Part shown: one piece after another, positions 29,418-39,593 of the stretch
Numbering within the stretch: the first letter of the stretch is position 1
Layout of the letters: each line of letters opens with the position of its first letter
Source: Phytopythium helicoides
Lineage: Eukaryota; Oomycota; Peronosporomycetes; Pythiales; Pythiaceae
Direction of reading: 5' to 3'
DNA: 64,000 bases
NCBI GenBank assembly: GCA_024867545.1
Contig: JANFNE010000052.1
Span: 310,001-374,000 of the forward strand
The notes under the pieces: model-generated
Told to the model about the DNA's origin: nothing
Databases searched by the model: none
The model's input: only the letters and a program-made list of their open reading frames with translations
Made by a program: the position numbers and the translations under genes

Positions 29418-29744
29418 GCTTGGCGTCGCTTGGCGGAAGTATTGAAATCCCTATATACACGGCCTAATTGTGCCCCCGTGCGCGGTTAGCTCAATATGAA
29501 CGTTGTTGATCGTTGAACGGCAACTCAGAACTTGCGTACGTGCGCCGCCTGTCCGGCAGAGTTCGGTACACTTCAACGCGATCTAGGTAGTGACTGCTCG
29601 GTTCGGTTTTGCAACACGCTACGTACATTTCTGATACTATCATGCCAGTGAGACCGCATTCGACTCATTGACAGCTCCTCACCACGGTCATGATCGACTC
29701 GACCTCGACGCGCTCTCTGCCTTTGCTCTCTGCTGCCAGCGCTG

Positions 29745-32366
29745 CTAGTACGCGGCGAAGCTCGAGCTCTTCCGGGACAGCAGCCCGCGCTCAGCTGGAG
29801 CGGCGCTCGCGAGCAACGCGACGACTTCGCCCGCGCTCGGCCGCATGCGCGGGTCGCGGTGCACGCACGCGTGGAACAGCTGCGCGATCTTGGGCGGGCA
29901 GTCGGCTGTCAGACGCGGCCGAGCGCCTTCGTTCACGATCTTCTTGAGCAGCCGCAGCGGGTGCTGCACCAGCCGCATGGCCAGCGACTCCGAGTCGTGA
30001 TACGGCAGTAGGCACGTATCCAACTCGGCCAGCAGCACGCCGAACGAGTAAATGTCCACCTTCTCAGAGTACGCCTCGCCCAACAGCAGCTCGGGGGCCG
30101 TCCACGCCATGGTGCCGGCGACTGACAGATTGTTGTTGGTCTCGGCGTCGTCCTCCTGCTGGAACTTGCGCCTCGAAATGCCAAAGTCGCTCAGCTTGGC
30201 TTCCATGTGCGCGTTCAGCAGCACATTGCGCGACTTGACGTCGCGGTGCAACAGCTTCGGTGTCAAAGCATGCATATATGCGAGTGCCGATGCGACGGCC
30301 TGTGCGATCTGCAGCCGATGCTTGCTCCACGTGAACGAGCGGTTCTCTGCCACGAACGCTTCGATGCAGTTGTTTTTGGTCGAGTTCGGGATCGAGATCG
30401 AGTGGTGTGACGACGAGTTCGACGACAAAGATACTGACTCTTTATGGGTAAGAGCAGGTGCTGGTTTTGTTGGCCGCTGCATTGCTAGATATTGCTGCAA
30501 GTCCCCGTTCTCCATGTACTGCTGCACCATGACGACATGCTCGAGAGTATTCCACGCGATGCCAACCAACGGGACGATGCACCGATGCTTGAGCTGCGCG
30601 AGAAGGTAAATCTCTGCGAGGAACATTTCCATCTCGCGTAAGACACGGCGCTTGGCTGGAATAAGCTGCTTGATTGCAACCTGTTTGGAGCCGTGCATGG
30701 CGAGCCAGACCTCACCTGTCGAACCAGTAGAGAGCAATCGCACGGGCTGCAGCTCCTTCAGTGGAATGCGCAGTCGGCGAATCTTCTTGTGCGACTCGAA
30801 TAATCGAAAGCTACGAATCGCGAGCTCGTTTCTTTTCGAAGAGCGCAGCAAACGCGTCATTGCCGCGTCGGCGTGCGGTGTACGTAGTGGATGCACACGA
30901 GCACTCGAGGAAAGTGGGTCAAAAGCAGAAGCGGACAATCCAATGGCTGCGTCAAAGTATTCGAACGCGGCAGCGTTGAGCTCTCCCTCGCGTGGTTCAC
31001 GGCGGCGGCGCGTCTGGTGCTGACCGCTCTCAAGTTCGTCCAGGTCCTCGTCCGATTCGCCATCACTGCGATTTTCAACGGCACCATCGACGCTTGCTCC
31101 GTCGTCCTCACTACGAGGACTGCTCTCGTCATCTGAGCTGGCTCCGCCACTAGAGATAGATGCACTGCTTCCACGGCGCAGCTTTGGTGGCCGGCGGTTC
31201 TTGCGCTTCCACCTTCGTCTCCTCTGGAAACGCACGTACCGCCGCGCGGCAGCGTCCATTTTGTCATCATTCTCGTCGTCGTCATCATCCGAGTCACTCG
31301 AATGGCGCGAGACGAGGAAGGCCTCGACCGAACCATTGTCGAACAAGTGCCGGTTCTCGCGCATGAATTGGTCGACGAGCTGCTGGTTCTGGTCGCGTAG
31401 CGCCGCCTTATATCTGTACACGGCGACGACGCCGACGCTAACGAACGTGACGATGCACAGCGGCACAAGCAGCCACGTTTTATCCTCCTTGTGATCAGCT
31501 GCGTACTTGGTCAGCCAAGCAGGGAGCACGTCGCCGCGCTCTGGCGAGCAAAACCGCGAGGCGTTGACCGACTTGAGGGCTGCACACGGGATCACCATGG
31601 CTGGTGAGGACGGGCATTGGCCAAGAGCAACCTCGTCGACAATAGTGTGCAGTGCGAACATGAGAGCCTCGGGGGCCGAGGACGACATAGACCACACATG
31701 GCGCTGCGCCGTGACAAACGGGATGGAGTCGTTGGTACCGCCGTCTCCCCAGACAGCCGAGAAAGAAGGCGGCGACACGGCCGAGTCGTCCACGGCGCAC
31801 AACGCGATGCGCGTGAGCGCATCGACGTCGCATGAACCGCTGCGGTACGCGACCTCGTCGCTGCTGTTGAAGCTACAAGGGCTGGTGTCGCATCCCACGC
31901 GCTCCACGGCCTTAAGCGGCACGAAAATCTCGGCCATGGACCTTCCGCATCTCGTGTAGACCTTGGCTAGCTGTCCCGTCGTGGAGACCGCGTATCCGTA
32001 GTCCCACAGTATAGCGCGCTGTAGAAGCCCCGGGAGGTCCCCCCAGTTGAGCGAGGCGGTGGTGAGCGCGCTGTTAACGTCGCTGGGCAGGTCGTCGGCC
32101 GTCACGATGGTCAGCTGCGCGACCGAGTCCGACAGCTCGGGGTCCAAATTCAGCGTGTAGTACTGCTGCGCCAGGTCCGAGTGCTGTCCGTCGTAGGTGA
32201 AGTAGGCGTCGGTGGGGATGTCCGCGGCCCTCGCAGCGGGCGCGAGCGCCGCGACCGCGAGCGCCGCAGCCACCGCCAGCGCCGCCCTGGAGCCCAGGGA
32301 GCGCCTCGCGTTTGGCCGAACGGCGTCGGCGCGCGGGCGCTTGCGCGTGGCGCCGCCCTGCGCCAT
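29745..32366 (-). CDS. Receptor-like TKL-type protein kinase
   Basis: 873 residues from MAQGGATRKRPRAD. A hydrophobic stretch at about 28-48 acts as signal peptide or anchor. The ectodomain (49-295) has several cysteines and recognisable N-glycosylation sites (NSSD, NDS, NAS) but no domain I know. A transmembrane helix follows at about 297-318 (LLVPLCIVTFVSVGVVAVY), then an acidic and Ser-rich juxtamembrane region. The kinase domain spans about 542-850: glycine loop STGSTGEVW, VAIK Lys566, HRDVKSRN with Asp709, DFG Asp727, and TMAWTAPE, typical of tyrosine-kinase-like enzymes with Ser/Thr specificity. A Ser/Asn-rich insert lies between the N- and C-lobe parts. All catalytic residues are present, so it is probably an active plasma-membrane receptor kinase. 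Ligand unknown. The frame is open further upstream, so an earlier start is possible. Confidence 0.87.
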   Translation of the reverse strand: MAQGGATRKRPRADAVRPNARRSLGSRAALAVAAALAVAALAPAARAADIPTDAYFTYDGQHSDLAQQYYTLNLDPELSDSVAQLTIVTADDLPSDVNSALTTASLNWGDLPGLLQRAILWDYGYAVSTTGQLAKVYTRCGRSMAEIFVPLKAVERVGCDTSPCSFNSSDEVAYRSGSCDVDALTRIALCAVDDSAVSPPSFSAVWGDGGTNDSIPFVTAQRHVWSMSSSAPEALMFALHTIVDEVALGQCPSSPAMVIPCAALKSVNASRFCSPERGDVLPAWLTKYAADHKEDKTWLLVPLCIVTFVSVGVVAVYRYKAALRDQNQQLVDQFMRENRHLFDNGSVEAFLVSRHSSDSDDDDDENDDKMDAAARRYVRFQRRRRWKRKNRRPPKLRRGSSASISSGGASSDDESSPRSEDDGASVDGAVENRSDGESDEDLDELESGQHQTRRRREPREGELNAAAFEYFDAAIGLSASAFDPLSSSARVHPLRTPHADAAMTRLLRSSKRNELAIRSFRLFESHKKIRRLRIPLKELQPVRLLSTGSTGEVWLAMHGSKQVAIKQLIPAKRRVLREMEMFLAEIYLLAQLKHRCIVPLVGIAWNTLEHVVMVQQYMENGDLQQYLAMQRPTKPAPALTHKESVSLSSNSSSHHSISIPNSTKNNCIEAFVAENRSFTWSKHRLQIAQAVASALAYMHALTPKLLHRDVKSRNVLLNAHMEAKLSDFGISRRKFQQEDDAETNNNLSVAGTMAWTAPELLLGEAYSEKVDIYSFGVLLAELDTCLLPYHDSESLAMRLVQHPLRLLKKIVNEGARPRLTADCPPKIAQLFHACVHRDPRMRPSAGEVVALLASAAPAERGLLSRKSSSFAAY

Positions 32367-33265
32367 CGCGAGCAGCTGCGGACGCGCGAGAAGCGCGAGC
32401 GCCTGCGGACGGACGAGCGCCGCGCTCCTGAGCGTGAATCGCGGCGCGCGGAGCGCCGGGGGCTCGAGCAGCGCGCGCGGGGCGGAGCGCCTCGCCCGCC
32501 TTGGTGGTGCCGTCCTCGCCGCCTTTCTCGTCGTCTGGGCGAGAAGCGGTGTATGGGCGTTTGTATGCGGCTCAATTCGATATTTTGGAGCCCTTTGCTC
32601 AGGTTCAAGTGGTGTGGCGGTGGTGTGGTCGTGGTGTGGTGCAAACTGTGCACTGCTTGCTCCCATGGGCTCAGCAAGCAGTGGCGTTGCGCGTTTGGCT
32701 TTGAGGAGGGGCCGAAGCGAATGGAGAACGTGCACGCTCTTTTATTTGTTGTTGCAGCAGCTTCGTCAATTGCATTTGTCTTTGGCTCGAAGCGGCTGTT
32801 GGAATGTAGTCGCAGCCGCCTGGACGCTTCAAATCTGCGCGGCGGCTCTCCTCGCGGCGATAGCCGATCGCAACGCAACGCATTTCGCTGGTGCATGCAG
32901 CCACCGTGCACGCACAGTGTCGCGGACGCAAAGAACACGTCTGGGACTCGCAAATCCGCCACGACACGGCGAGTCAGCATGGCAGCACCCTTATCTCAGT
33001 ACAGTCAACACTCAACCACCCTCCACCCACTGACAAAACCTCCACCGTAAGCCGGCAGTGCCCGCCAGGTTGCTTGCTCACAGCGCTCTATTCGGAGCGG
33101 TCGAGCCCCACACCAAGCACCAGCAGGGGAAAAATAGCTCTTGGCGCCCCAAGCAGCCATCGCCAGCTCATTCCTCGAGACGCTCGGCCCCCCGCAGCTC
33201 CTCGCAGCTCCTCGCAGCTCCTGCTTCCCTCGCTCCTCTCCTCTCCTCTCCTCTCCGTTGCTAGC
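32367..33265. other. 900-bp divergent promoter region between kinase and carrier genes
   Basis: Both flanking genes start here in opposite directions. Long open frames on both strands are caused by GC-rich composition and show no family resemblance. A pyrimidine-rich stretch with repeated CTCCT (about 33190-33258) precedes the carrier start. Confidence 0.5.
33166..33182 (+). promoter_or_regulatory. Inr-like element of the mitochondrial carrier gene
   Basis: GCTCATTCCTCGAGACG lies 100 bases upstream of the carrier start codon. The first nine bases match the oomycete initiator; the flanking part matches weakly. Confidence 0.35.
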
Positions 33266-34201
33266 ATGTCCACGTCGGCGTCCCCCTCGTTCGCGCTGGC
33301 GGCGCAGCCGTACGTGTGCGGCGGCTCGGCGGCCATCGTCGCGGCCGTGGCCATCCACCCGATCGACCTCGTCAAGGTGCATCTGCAGCTCGCGGGCCAG
33401 ACGGGCGCGCAGGTCACGACGCTCGGCGTGGCCCGCCAGGTCGTGGCGCGCGAGGGCGTCTCGGGGCTCTACGCGGGCCTCTCGGCCGCCGTGGCGCGCC
33501 AGATGGTCTACGGCACGGCGCGCCTCGGTATGCACCGCGCGCTGTCCGACAAGCTCATCGCGCGCCGCGTGGCCGCGGGCGAGGACCCGGCGCTGCCGCT
33601 CGCCGTCAAGTCGCTCTCGGCCATCACCACGGGGGCCATCGCCGCCACGCTCGGCTGCCCCATGGACGTCGCGCTCGTGCGCATGCAGGCCGACACGCTC
33701 GCCAAGGAGGGCGAGAAGCGCGGATACAAGAACGTCGGAGACGCCATCTTCCGCATCGTGCGCGCAGAGGGAGTGCTCACGCTATGGCGCGGCAGCGTGC
33801 CGCTCGTGGCCAGAGGTGCAGCCATGAACCTTGGCATGATGGCCTCCTACGACCAGTCCAAGGAGCTGCTGGAGAAGCACTACGGCCGCGGCTTCGTCAC
33901 CAACACGGTCGCGAGCGCCATCTCGGGCTTTGCGTCGGCCTTCACCTCGCTGCCCTTCGACCTCGTCAAGTCGCGCCTCATGAACATGAAGAAGGACCCC
34001 ACGACGGGCAAGATGCCCTACACGGGCGTCGTCGACTGCTTCCGACAGATCGTCGTCAAGGAGGGACCCGCGAAGCTCTGGCGCGGCTACTGGACCTACT
34101 ACACGCGCTGCGCACCGAACGCCATGATTGTTCTGCTCGTCGTCGAGCAGCTCAACTCGGTCTACCGGTCAGCGTTCGGCCTGCCGCCCATGAAGAAGTG
34201 A
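33266..34201 (+). CDS. Mitochondrial 2-oxoglutarate/malate-type carrier (SLC25 family)
   Basis: 311 residues, the normal carrier length, with three repeats. The Px[DE]xx[KR] signature occurs as PIDLVK (about residue 32), PMDVALVR and PFDLVK. Several stretches agree with the SLC25A11 oxoglutarate carrier subgroup rather than with ADP/ATP or phosphate carriers: GLSAAVARQMVYGTARLGM in repeat 1, VALVRMQAD followed by RGYKNV, EGVLTLWRGSVPLVARG in repeat 2, and KLWRGYWTYYTRCAPN near the end. Predicted to exchange 2-oxoglutarate and malate across the inner mitochondrial membrane. The larger open frame beginning at 32891 was not used because the upstream part is low-complexity promoter sequence. Confidence 0.88.
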   Translation: MSTSASPSFALAAQPYVCGGSAAIVAAVAIHPIDLVKVHLQLAGQTGAQVTTLGVARQVVAREGVSGLYAGLSAAVARQMVYGTARLGMHRALSDKLIARRVAAGEDPALPLAVKSLSAITTGAIAATLGCPMDVALVRMQADTLAKEGEKRGYKNVGDAIFRIVRAEGVLTLWRGSVPLVARGAAMNLGMMASYDQSKELLEKHYGRGFVTNTVASAISGFASAFTSLPFDLVKSRLMNMKKDPTTGKMPYTGVVDCFRQIVVKEGPAKLWRGYWTYYTRCAPNAMIVLLVVEQLNSVYRSAFGLPPMKK

Positions 34202-34645
34202 GCGAGCGAGCGAGCCAAGGACAGCTTGTCGACAGCGCGCGCAAGGTTAGAGGGACGACCCCGGGCCATCTCCGAGCGCTTGTACGCATATGTAAAGGGA
34301 CGGACGAATGCTCGACGACGAGCCCGCACGCGCGGTATATACAGCCTAATACACGCACAAAAACGACATGCCGGTGGTCTCGTAGAGGTGGTGACGTGCA
34401 TCAATCATCCGCCACGTACGTAGGCCAGTCAATCCATTGGCAGCATGCGCAAACAAGCGTGAAGCCGGTGTGATCATTGCTGTTATTTTTCAGTCAATTG
34501 TAATGATTTAGTGAAGATATTATATCTCGATATTCCATTTCAAGCTAACCACATCAGTTGTTGAAGCAGATACCCAACATGATCACTCGCCACGAGCGAC
34601 TCGTTGGCTGGTTGAAGAGGCGCTGGGCAGAAAGATCCGAAGCCG

Positions 34646-36195
34646 ATGCAGAGGCAGAGGCAGTGGGTCGCAGCAGTGCTGCTGGTGCTGTCTCGATGCA
34701 ACGCGGGTGGGTCAACAGCAGCTGGTTTGTCGTGATCAATAGGCTCTTCTGCTGACACTGATGCGCGCAGAGTTTGTGTACTACGACTTCAACGGGACGA
34801 CTGGACTCGTACTGAACGGGAACGCCGCGACGAGCAGCTGCATTCCTTTTCCAGCAGTATGGATGGTGCTGTGCTTGTCGCTCTCGCGTCTCCCTCACTC
34901 TGCGCTGTCGTAGACGTCGTACTCGACGCTCGCAGGAGCCGACGACACGCGCGAGGCGACGCTGGATATCGTGCAAGAACAGTTCGGCGAGTTGTTCTCG
35001 ATCGAGACTACCATGACGGAAGATCCGGCAACGAGTGCCTCGATTGCTGGGCGATCGGCGATGGTGGGACACCGCGACGCGTTCGTTGCAAGCCAGACGA
35101 CGCAGTGTGCAGTCCGACTGCGACTGACCGCCTCGCAGCCTCGCCAGGTGTCGTCCGTGTGGTACTCGGAGCCTCTGCCGGTGCTGCAAGGCTTTGAGAC
35201 GCGATTCACGTTCCAAATCACAGACCAGTCTCGCCATTGCTTTGAAGTACGAGACCAGAACTTTGGCACGCGCCACTATGAGAGCTGCATGGTGCACGGC
35301 GGTGACGGCTTTGCGTTTGTCGTGCATGGACACCCCAACAAAACGTCAACGATCGGTTTTGGCGGATCGGGAGCGTTAAAGCGAAGCTTGATGGGGTTTG
35401 AGGGAGTCGAAAACTCGCTTGCGATCGAGTTCGACACTTGGTTCAACAGCGAGGAAGGGGCTGACACATTCTACGACCACGTGACAGTGTATTCGATGGG
35501 AACGGGTAGCAACTCCGTGACAGAGCGTTCTCGGTTGTCTGCGTCAACGATCCAAGACCTTGCGGATGGACGCATTCATGCCGTCAAGATCCGCTACTAC
35601 AACGAACTTCGGCTCGAGTACGCGCCATACTTCTCCGCCACCAGCAATCTGGTCAAGTTCATCAAGGACGTGTCGGAAGGCCGGCGAGTAGGAACTCTTG
35701 CAGTGTTCATGGACGATGGGATTGAGACCGATACACCAATCCTAGCACTCCCAATCAACCTCGCAGCCACGCTCCGACTCCCAGCCGACGAGGCCTTCGT
35801 TGTACGTTTTCGTTTGAGTTGATCATTGCACTACCAGCTCGCAAGTTGACAGGTGTGGTGCTCAGGGGTTCACCGCATCCACAGGCAAGTCATGGCAAAA
35901 GCACGACGTGCTCGGTTGGTACTATTGCACATCGGTGCGTGTGCTCCGGACTCTCAGAGTGCTTCTTTTGCAAGACGCAAAGATGCTGACGTTGCTGCGT
36001 GGTCTGCAGCCGCCGTGCCTGGACGAGGCTGGCACCGAGCGGACGTTCGAGTTCGACTACAACGACCAGTCCATGCTTTCCACGGCGTCGCACGGCCGCG
36101 ACGTCTACCCCGTCTACATCTACCCGGACTCTGCGCCATGGGCTCGCCGCCAAGCCTACTTTGCGTCTGGCCAGCGAATCGGCCTTGCCTCTTGA
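34646..36195 (+). CDS. Secreted L-type-lectin-like protein (five exons)
   Basis: Spliced gene reconstructed by hand: exons 34646-34706, 34771-34856, 34914-35801, 35866-35934 and 36010-36195, total 1290 nt (429 residues). All introns are 57-75 nt, start GT, end AG and keep the frame. Exon 1 encodes a signal peptide (MQRQRQWVAAVLLVLSRCNA); exon 2 begins FVYYDFNGTTGLVLNGNAAT, the first strand of a legume-lectin fold. Exon 3 holds the core: SVWYSEPLPVLQGFETRFTF, GGDGFAFVVHG and ENSLAIEFDTWFN, the usual L-type-lectin metal/carbohydrate-binding region with the key Asp residues. The end (FEFDYNDQSMLSTASHG) is unfamiliar. The protein is probably secreted and binds glycans. The borders of exon 2/3 and exon 4/5 are less certain than the others. 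Confidence 0.72.
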
Positions 36196-36563
36196 TTTGA
36201 GGTCTCTGCGCTCCAAGACGTTGGCGTGAAACATCATGTTGTTTTGGATAAATCCTGCTGGAGAGCCCTGCCTGTATGTCTTCGGAGCTCATTGCCAGCT
36301 CGCGAATCCATCCAGTGCGAACATGGTGCCTGGATCCCATGGCGCCAAAGGAGTCAGACCGCGGTGCAGACATGCATGCCTTCGCCTTGGACACCTGGGA
36401 AGGATGTTTATATAGCGCTTCAGTATGCCGCCATCCGTTTTTCGTGTTTTTCGTGTCCCGCGTGTCTTTCTGCCTCGCAGTTTCATCGCCATGGACATGC
36501 TGCCGAGCAGAGAGCCACGCACGCCTCGTGTGCGTTAAACGCGCAGCCGATAGGCTGACTGGA

Positions 36564-36580
36564 GCTCATTTCGCGATTCA
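36564..36580 (+). promoter_or_regulatory. Inr/FPR-like element of the ABCG gene
   Basis: GCTCATTTCGCGATTCA lies 28 bases before the ABCG start codon and resembles the oomycete initiator plus flanking region. A TATATAG sequence lies about 160 bases further upstream. The remaining bases between 36196 and 36591 show no gene. Confidence 0.45.
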
Positions 36581-36591
36581 ACAGCTTCAGG

Positions 36592-38694
36592 ATGGACGCA
36601 GTGGAGCCTTCGAAGCCGAGGACGGCGACTCTGAGGTGGCGGGCGATCGGCAAGGACGCCGCGTCGACTGTAGACGAAGATGAAGACCAAGTTGAAGTGT
36701 CGCTGGTCAAGGCGTCGCCAAGCAAGCACAAGAGCGACGACGCAGAGACACTCGACGTCGTGGAGGAGCTGGATCGCTCTCCGCCATTGACGCTGCAATG
36801 GAAAGACCTGGAGCTGCGGGTTCCAGTTCAAAACGCCGAGGTGATGGAGGAGAAGGTGATTCTGGAGACAGCGAGCGGCGAGGCGCTTCCCGGAGAGCTG
36901 CTGGCCATCATGGGACCTTCAGGGGCAGGCAAGAGCTCTCTGCTCGATTGTATTTCGGGTCGCAACGCTGCGGCATCCGGAAGCATCACGGTGGACGGCG
37001 CGCCATGGACTCCAAGGCTCAAGAAGCTGGCGTCGTACGCGCTACAAGACGATCTGTTTCACGGGACGTTAACCGTCGAAGAGCACTTGATGCTGCAGGC
37101 TCGGCTGCGTATGGGGCGTCACGCAACTGCGCACCAGCGGAAAGTGCGAGTCAACGCTGTTCTGGAGGAGCTAGGACTGACCAAGAGCCGGCACACGCTC
37201 ATCGGCGGATGGATGATGCGCGGTATCTCGGGAGGAGAGCGAAAGCGGCTTGCGTTCGCGACCGAGATTCTCACCAACCCATCCGTGCTCTTTGTGGATG
37301 AGCCCACGTCTGGACTCGATAGCTGCATGGCCAAGGCGGTCATGACGCAGCTGAAGCAGCTCGCGGTGAGGGATGGAAGAACGGTCATCGCTGCAATTCA
37401 CCAGCCATCGTCCGAGGTGTTTGCGTTATTCGACAAGCTTTACCTACTTGCGGACGGTGCCACCATATTCCACGGCCGTGCAGCCGACTCAATCTCGTAT
37501 TTTGCGTCTCTCGGCCTGCAGTGCCCGACATTCATCAACCCTGCCGACTACTTCATGGACCAGCTCGTGATTATGGACCGCGACTCGGATCCGGATGGTG
37601 TCCGTCGCCTAGAAGCGCTAAAGAATGCGTGGAGAACCGCACCTCTTACCAAGGTCTTCCCTTCAGCAGTGGTCTACGAGGACCCTGCTCCTGCTTGGAG
37701 CCCACCGAAAATCGACGTGGTCGTGTATGTTCCCGACGATGTTGCGAAAGACGACCGGCCATCATCTGGACAAGCAAAGCAGAAGCTCGATGAAGTCACA
37801 TCACCATTGCTCTCAGTTGAAGATGACAATCTAGAAGACCGTCGACTTCCGTTCTGGAGCCAGGTTCGTGTGCTCGCTCAACGCAACGCACTTCGCCTTT
37901 TCCGCGACCGCATGGCGCTGCGATTACAGGTTATCCAAACGCTCATCTTCGCAGCCCTTCTCGGCGCGATCTACTTCCAGCTAGATCTTAACCAGCAGGG
38001 CATTGGAAACTTTGCTGGCGCGTTCTTCTACATCGTGACGGACCAGGTCTACTCGGCATCGATGCCAGGCATAATCTCGGTTCCAGTGGAGCTGCCAATG
38101 GTTTACCGAGAGCGACAGGTTGGGCTTTACAGTGTCACCTCATGGTTCGTTGCCAAGAATCTCTGCGAGCTGCCAGCACAGGTCTTCTTGCCCACGATCG
38201 AGCTCATTCCTATCTACCTATTGCTGGGAATCTCGAGCCCTCACAGTGGTGGATTCGGAGTTTTTTTGTCGATGCTAGCACTGCTCGTCGCCCTCAACAG
38301 TTGCTGCGTGGCGCTCGGGTACGCTGTGTCGTGCGTTTGTCGACGCGTAGACATTGCACCGATCGTGGGCAACATCATCATCATGCCTCTGCTGCTTCTG
38401 GGCGGGCTCTTTGTGGACGTGGATGCCGTTCCGTATGCGTTGCGATGGATTGAGCATGTTACGCCGTTCAAGTACGGCTACTACGGGTTCATGCGCATCT
38501 TCTGGCGCAGTGTGTCGTCGATCTCGTGCGAGGACGGCGCTGATTGCTGGGCCACCACTGGGGTTGACGTGCTGGCCAAGTACAACATCACCGACCGCTC
38601 CATGTGGACTGACATTGCGACGCTCGTCTCCCTGAGTGTCGCTTTCCGTCTCGCTGGCCTCGTCGCCTTGCAGCTATCCGTGCGATCAAGATGA
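36592..38694 (+). CDS. ABCG half-size transporter
   Basis: 700 residues in the half-transporter order, ATP-binding domain first and membrane domain second (White/ABCG2 type). Walker A is GPSGAGKSS at 108-116. The signature is ISGGERKR at about 212-219, and Walker B is VLFVDEP followed by TSGLDS. The switch region is AAIHQPS. From about residue 425 on there are six predicted membrane helices (for example LQVIQTLIFAALLGAIYFQL and PIVGNIIIMPLLLLGGLFVD), with an ECEDGADCW-like extracellular loop before the last helix. It must dimerise to work. Substrates may be lipids, sterols or toxic compounds. Unlike the dead PDR fragments in the palindromes this gene is complete and of a different subgroup, so it is not their source. 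Confidence 0.9.
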   Translation: MDAVEPSKPRTATLRWRAIGKDAASTVDEDEDQVEVSLVKASPSKHKSDDAETLDVVEELDRSPPLTLQWKDLELRVPVQNAEVMEEKVILETASGEALPGELLAIMGPSGAGKSSLLDCISGRNAAASGSITVDGAPWTPRLKKLASYALQDDLFHGTLTVEEHLMLQARLRMGRHATAHQRKVRVNAVLEELGLTKSRHTLIGGWMMRGISGGERKRLAFATEILTNPSVLFVDEPTSGLDSCMAKAVMTQLKQLAVRDGRTVIAAIHQPSSEVFALFDKLYLLADGATIFHGRAADSISYFASLGLQCPTFINPADYFMDQLVIMDRDSDPDGVRRLEALKNAWRTAPLTKVFPSAVVYEDPAPAWSPPKIDVVVYVPDDVAKDDRPSSGQAKQKLDEVTSPLLSVEDDNLEDRRLPFWSQVRVLAQRNALRLFRDRMALRLQVIQTLIFAALLGAIYFQLDLNQQGIGNFAGAFFYIVTDQVYSASMPGIISVPVELPMVYRERQVGLYSVTSWFVAKNLCELPAQVFLPTIELIPIYLLLGISSPHSGGFGVFLSMLALLVALNSCCVALGYAVSCVCRRVDIAPIVGNIIIMPLLLLGGLFVDVDAVPYALRWIEHVTPFKYGYYGFMRIFWRSVSSISCEDGADCWATTGVDVLAKYNITDRSMWTDIATLVSLSVAFRLAGLVALQLSVRSR

Positions 38695-38876
38695 CAAGCT
38701 GTAGCAAGTAGGCATGAGTAAATAGACCCAAGTTCACGACGTCAAGAGCGTCTCGCTTGATTGTGGGGTTCCTCCTAGTCAGTAGAAAGCCTGTGGAGGC
38801 GCTGGAGATCGTCATAGTTGGCCAGACATGCAGGGAGAGAGTAGCGTGCTACGAGCGCTCTACAGGAGCACGCAGC

Positions 38877-39521
38877 TTAGAGCGAGGCCGAGGGAGCACT
38901 GGGAGCGACCTCGATGATGGCCTCGATCTCGACAGCCACGTTGAGCGGCAGTGCGTTGGTGCCGACGGCCGAGCGCGCGTGCTTGCCCTTGTCGCCGAAC
39001 ACGTTGGCGATGGTCTCGGACGCGCCGTTGATGACGCCCGGCTGCGCCGCGAAGCCGTCGACGCAGTTAACGAAGCCCGTGAGCTTGACCACGCGCGTGA
39101 TGTGGTCGAGGTCTCCCAGCTCCTCTGTCATCAGCACCACAGCAGCCCAAAGTCAGAATCGAACGGAAGAAGACGATAGGCATCTTGAAACTTTTGCGAC
39201 GCACTCTTGAGCGTGGCCAACAGGCTGAGCGCAACACACTGGGCCGCAGCGTAGCCCTGCTCGACCGTGAGGTCCTTGCCGACCTTGCCCGTGATGAGCG
39301 AGCCGTCCGCGGCCTGGGCAATGTGTCCGGCTGCGTCAATCCACGAGCAGATCACCAAACTTGTCAGTGCGATATCTCGGCCCCCAGAGCACGTAGGACG
39401 GCCGCGAACCCGTGTAGATGTAGTTGCCGGTGCGCACGACGTTGACGTAGGCGCCCTTGGGCTCTCCGGCGGCCGGCAGCTCGAGGCCGAGCTCGGCAAG
39501 ACGCGCTTCGATGTGGACCAT
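38877..39521 (-). CDS. RidA/YjgF-family imine deaminase-like protein (three exons)
   Basis: Spliced on the minus strand: exon 1 39521-39410, intron 79 nt, exon 2 39330-39205, intron 80 nt, exon 3 39124-38877; 486 coding bases, 161 residues. Introns have GT/AG borders and restore one frame. The product starts MVHIEARLAELGLELP and contains GKVGKDLTVEQGY, LGDLDHITRVVKLTGFVN, GKHARSAVG and VAVEIEAI, the standard RidA family pattern of about 155 residues. The Arg in HARSAVG is the carboxylate-binding Arg of RidA proteins. RidA hydrolyses reactive enamine/imine intermediates produced by PLP enzymes; some relatives have other functions. Its start lies only 72 bases from the stop codon of the upstream gene on the same strand, so spacing is tight. 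Confidence 0.82.
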
Positions 39522-39593
39522 GGTGCTGCTTGGGGCTTTGACTCGATGCAAAAAGGGAGCTCCTCCCCTCCCACACGTTCGTTTGCGCAAGTC

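Noticed and set aside
32181..33050. Long plus-strand frames upstream of the carrier gene
   Set aside because: They overlap the kinase N terminus in antisense and the divergent promoter; Arg-rich shadow composition.
36592..38694. The ABCG gene as source of the ABC relics
   Set aside because: It is a half-size ABCG transporter; the relics have the C-terminal signature of full-size PDR transporters.
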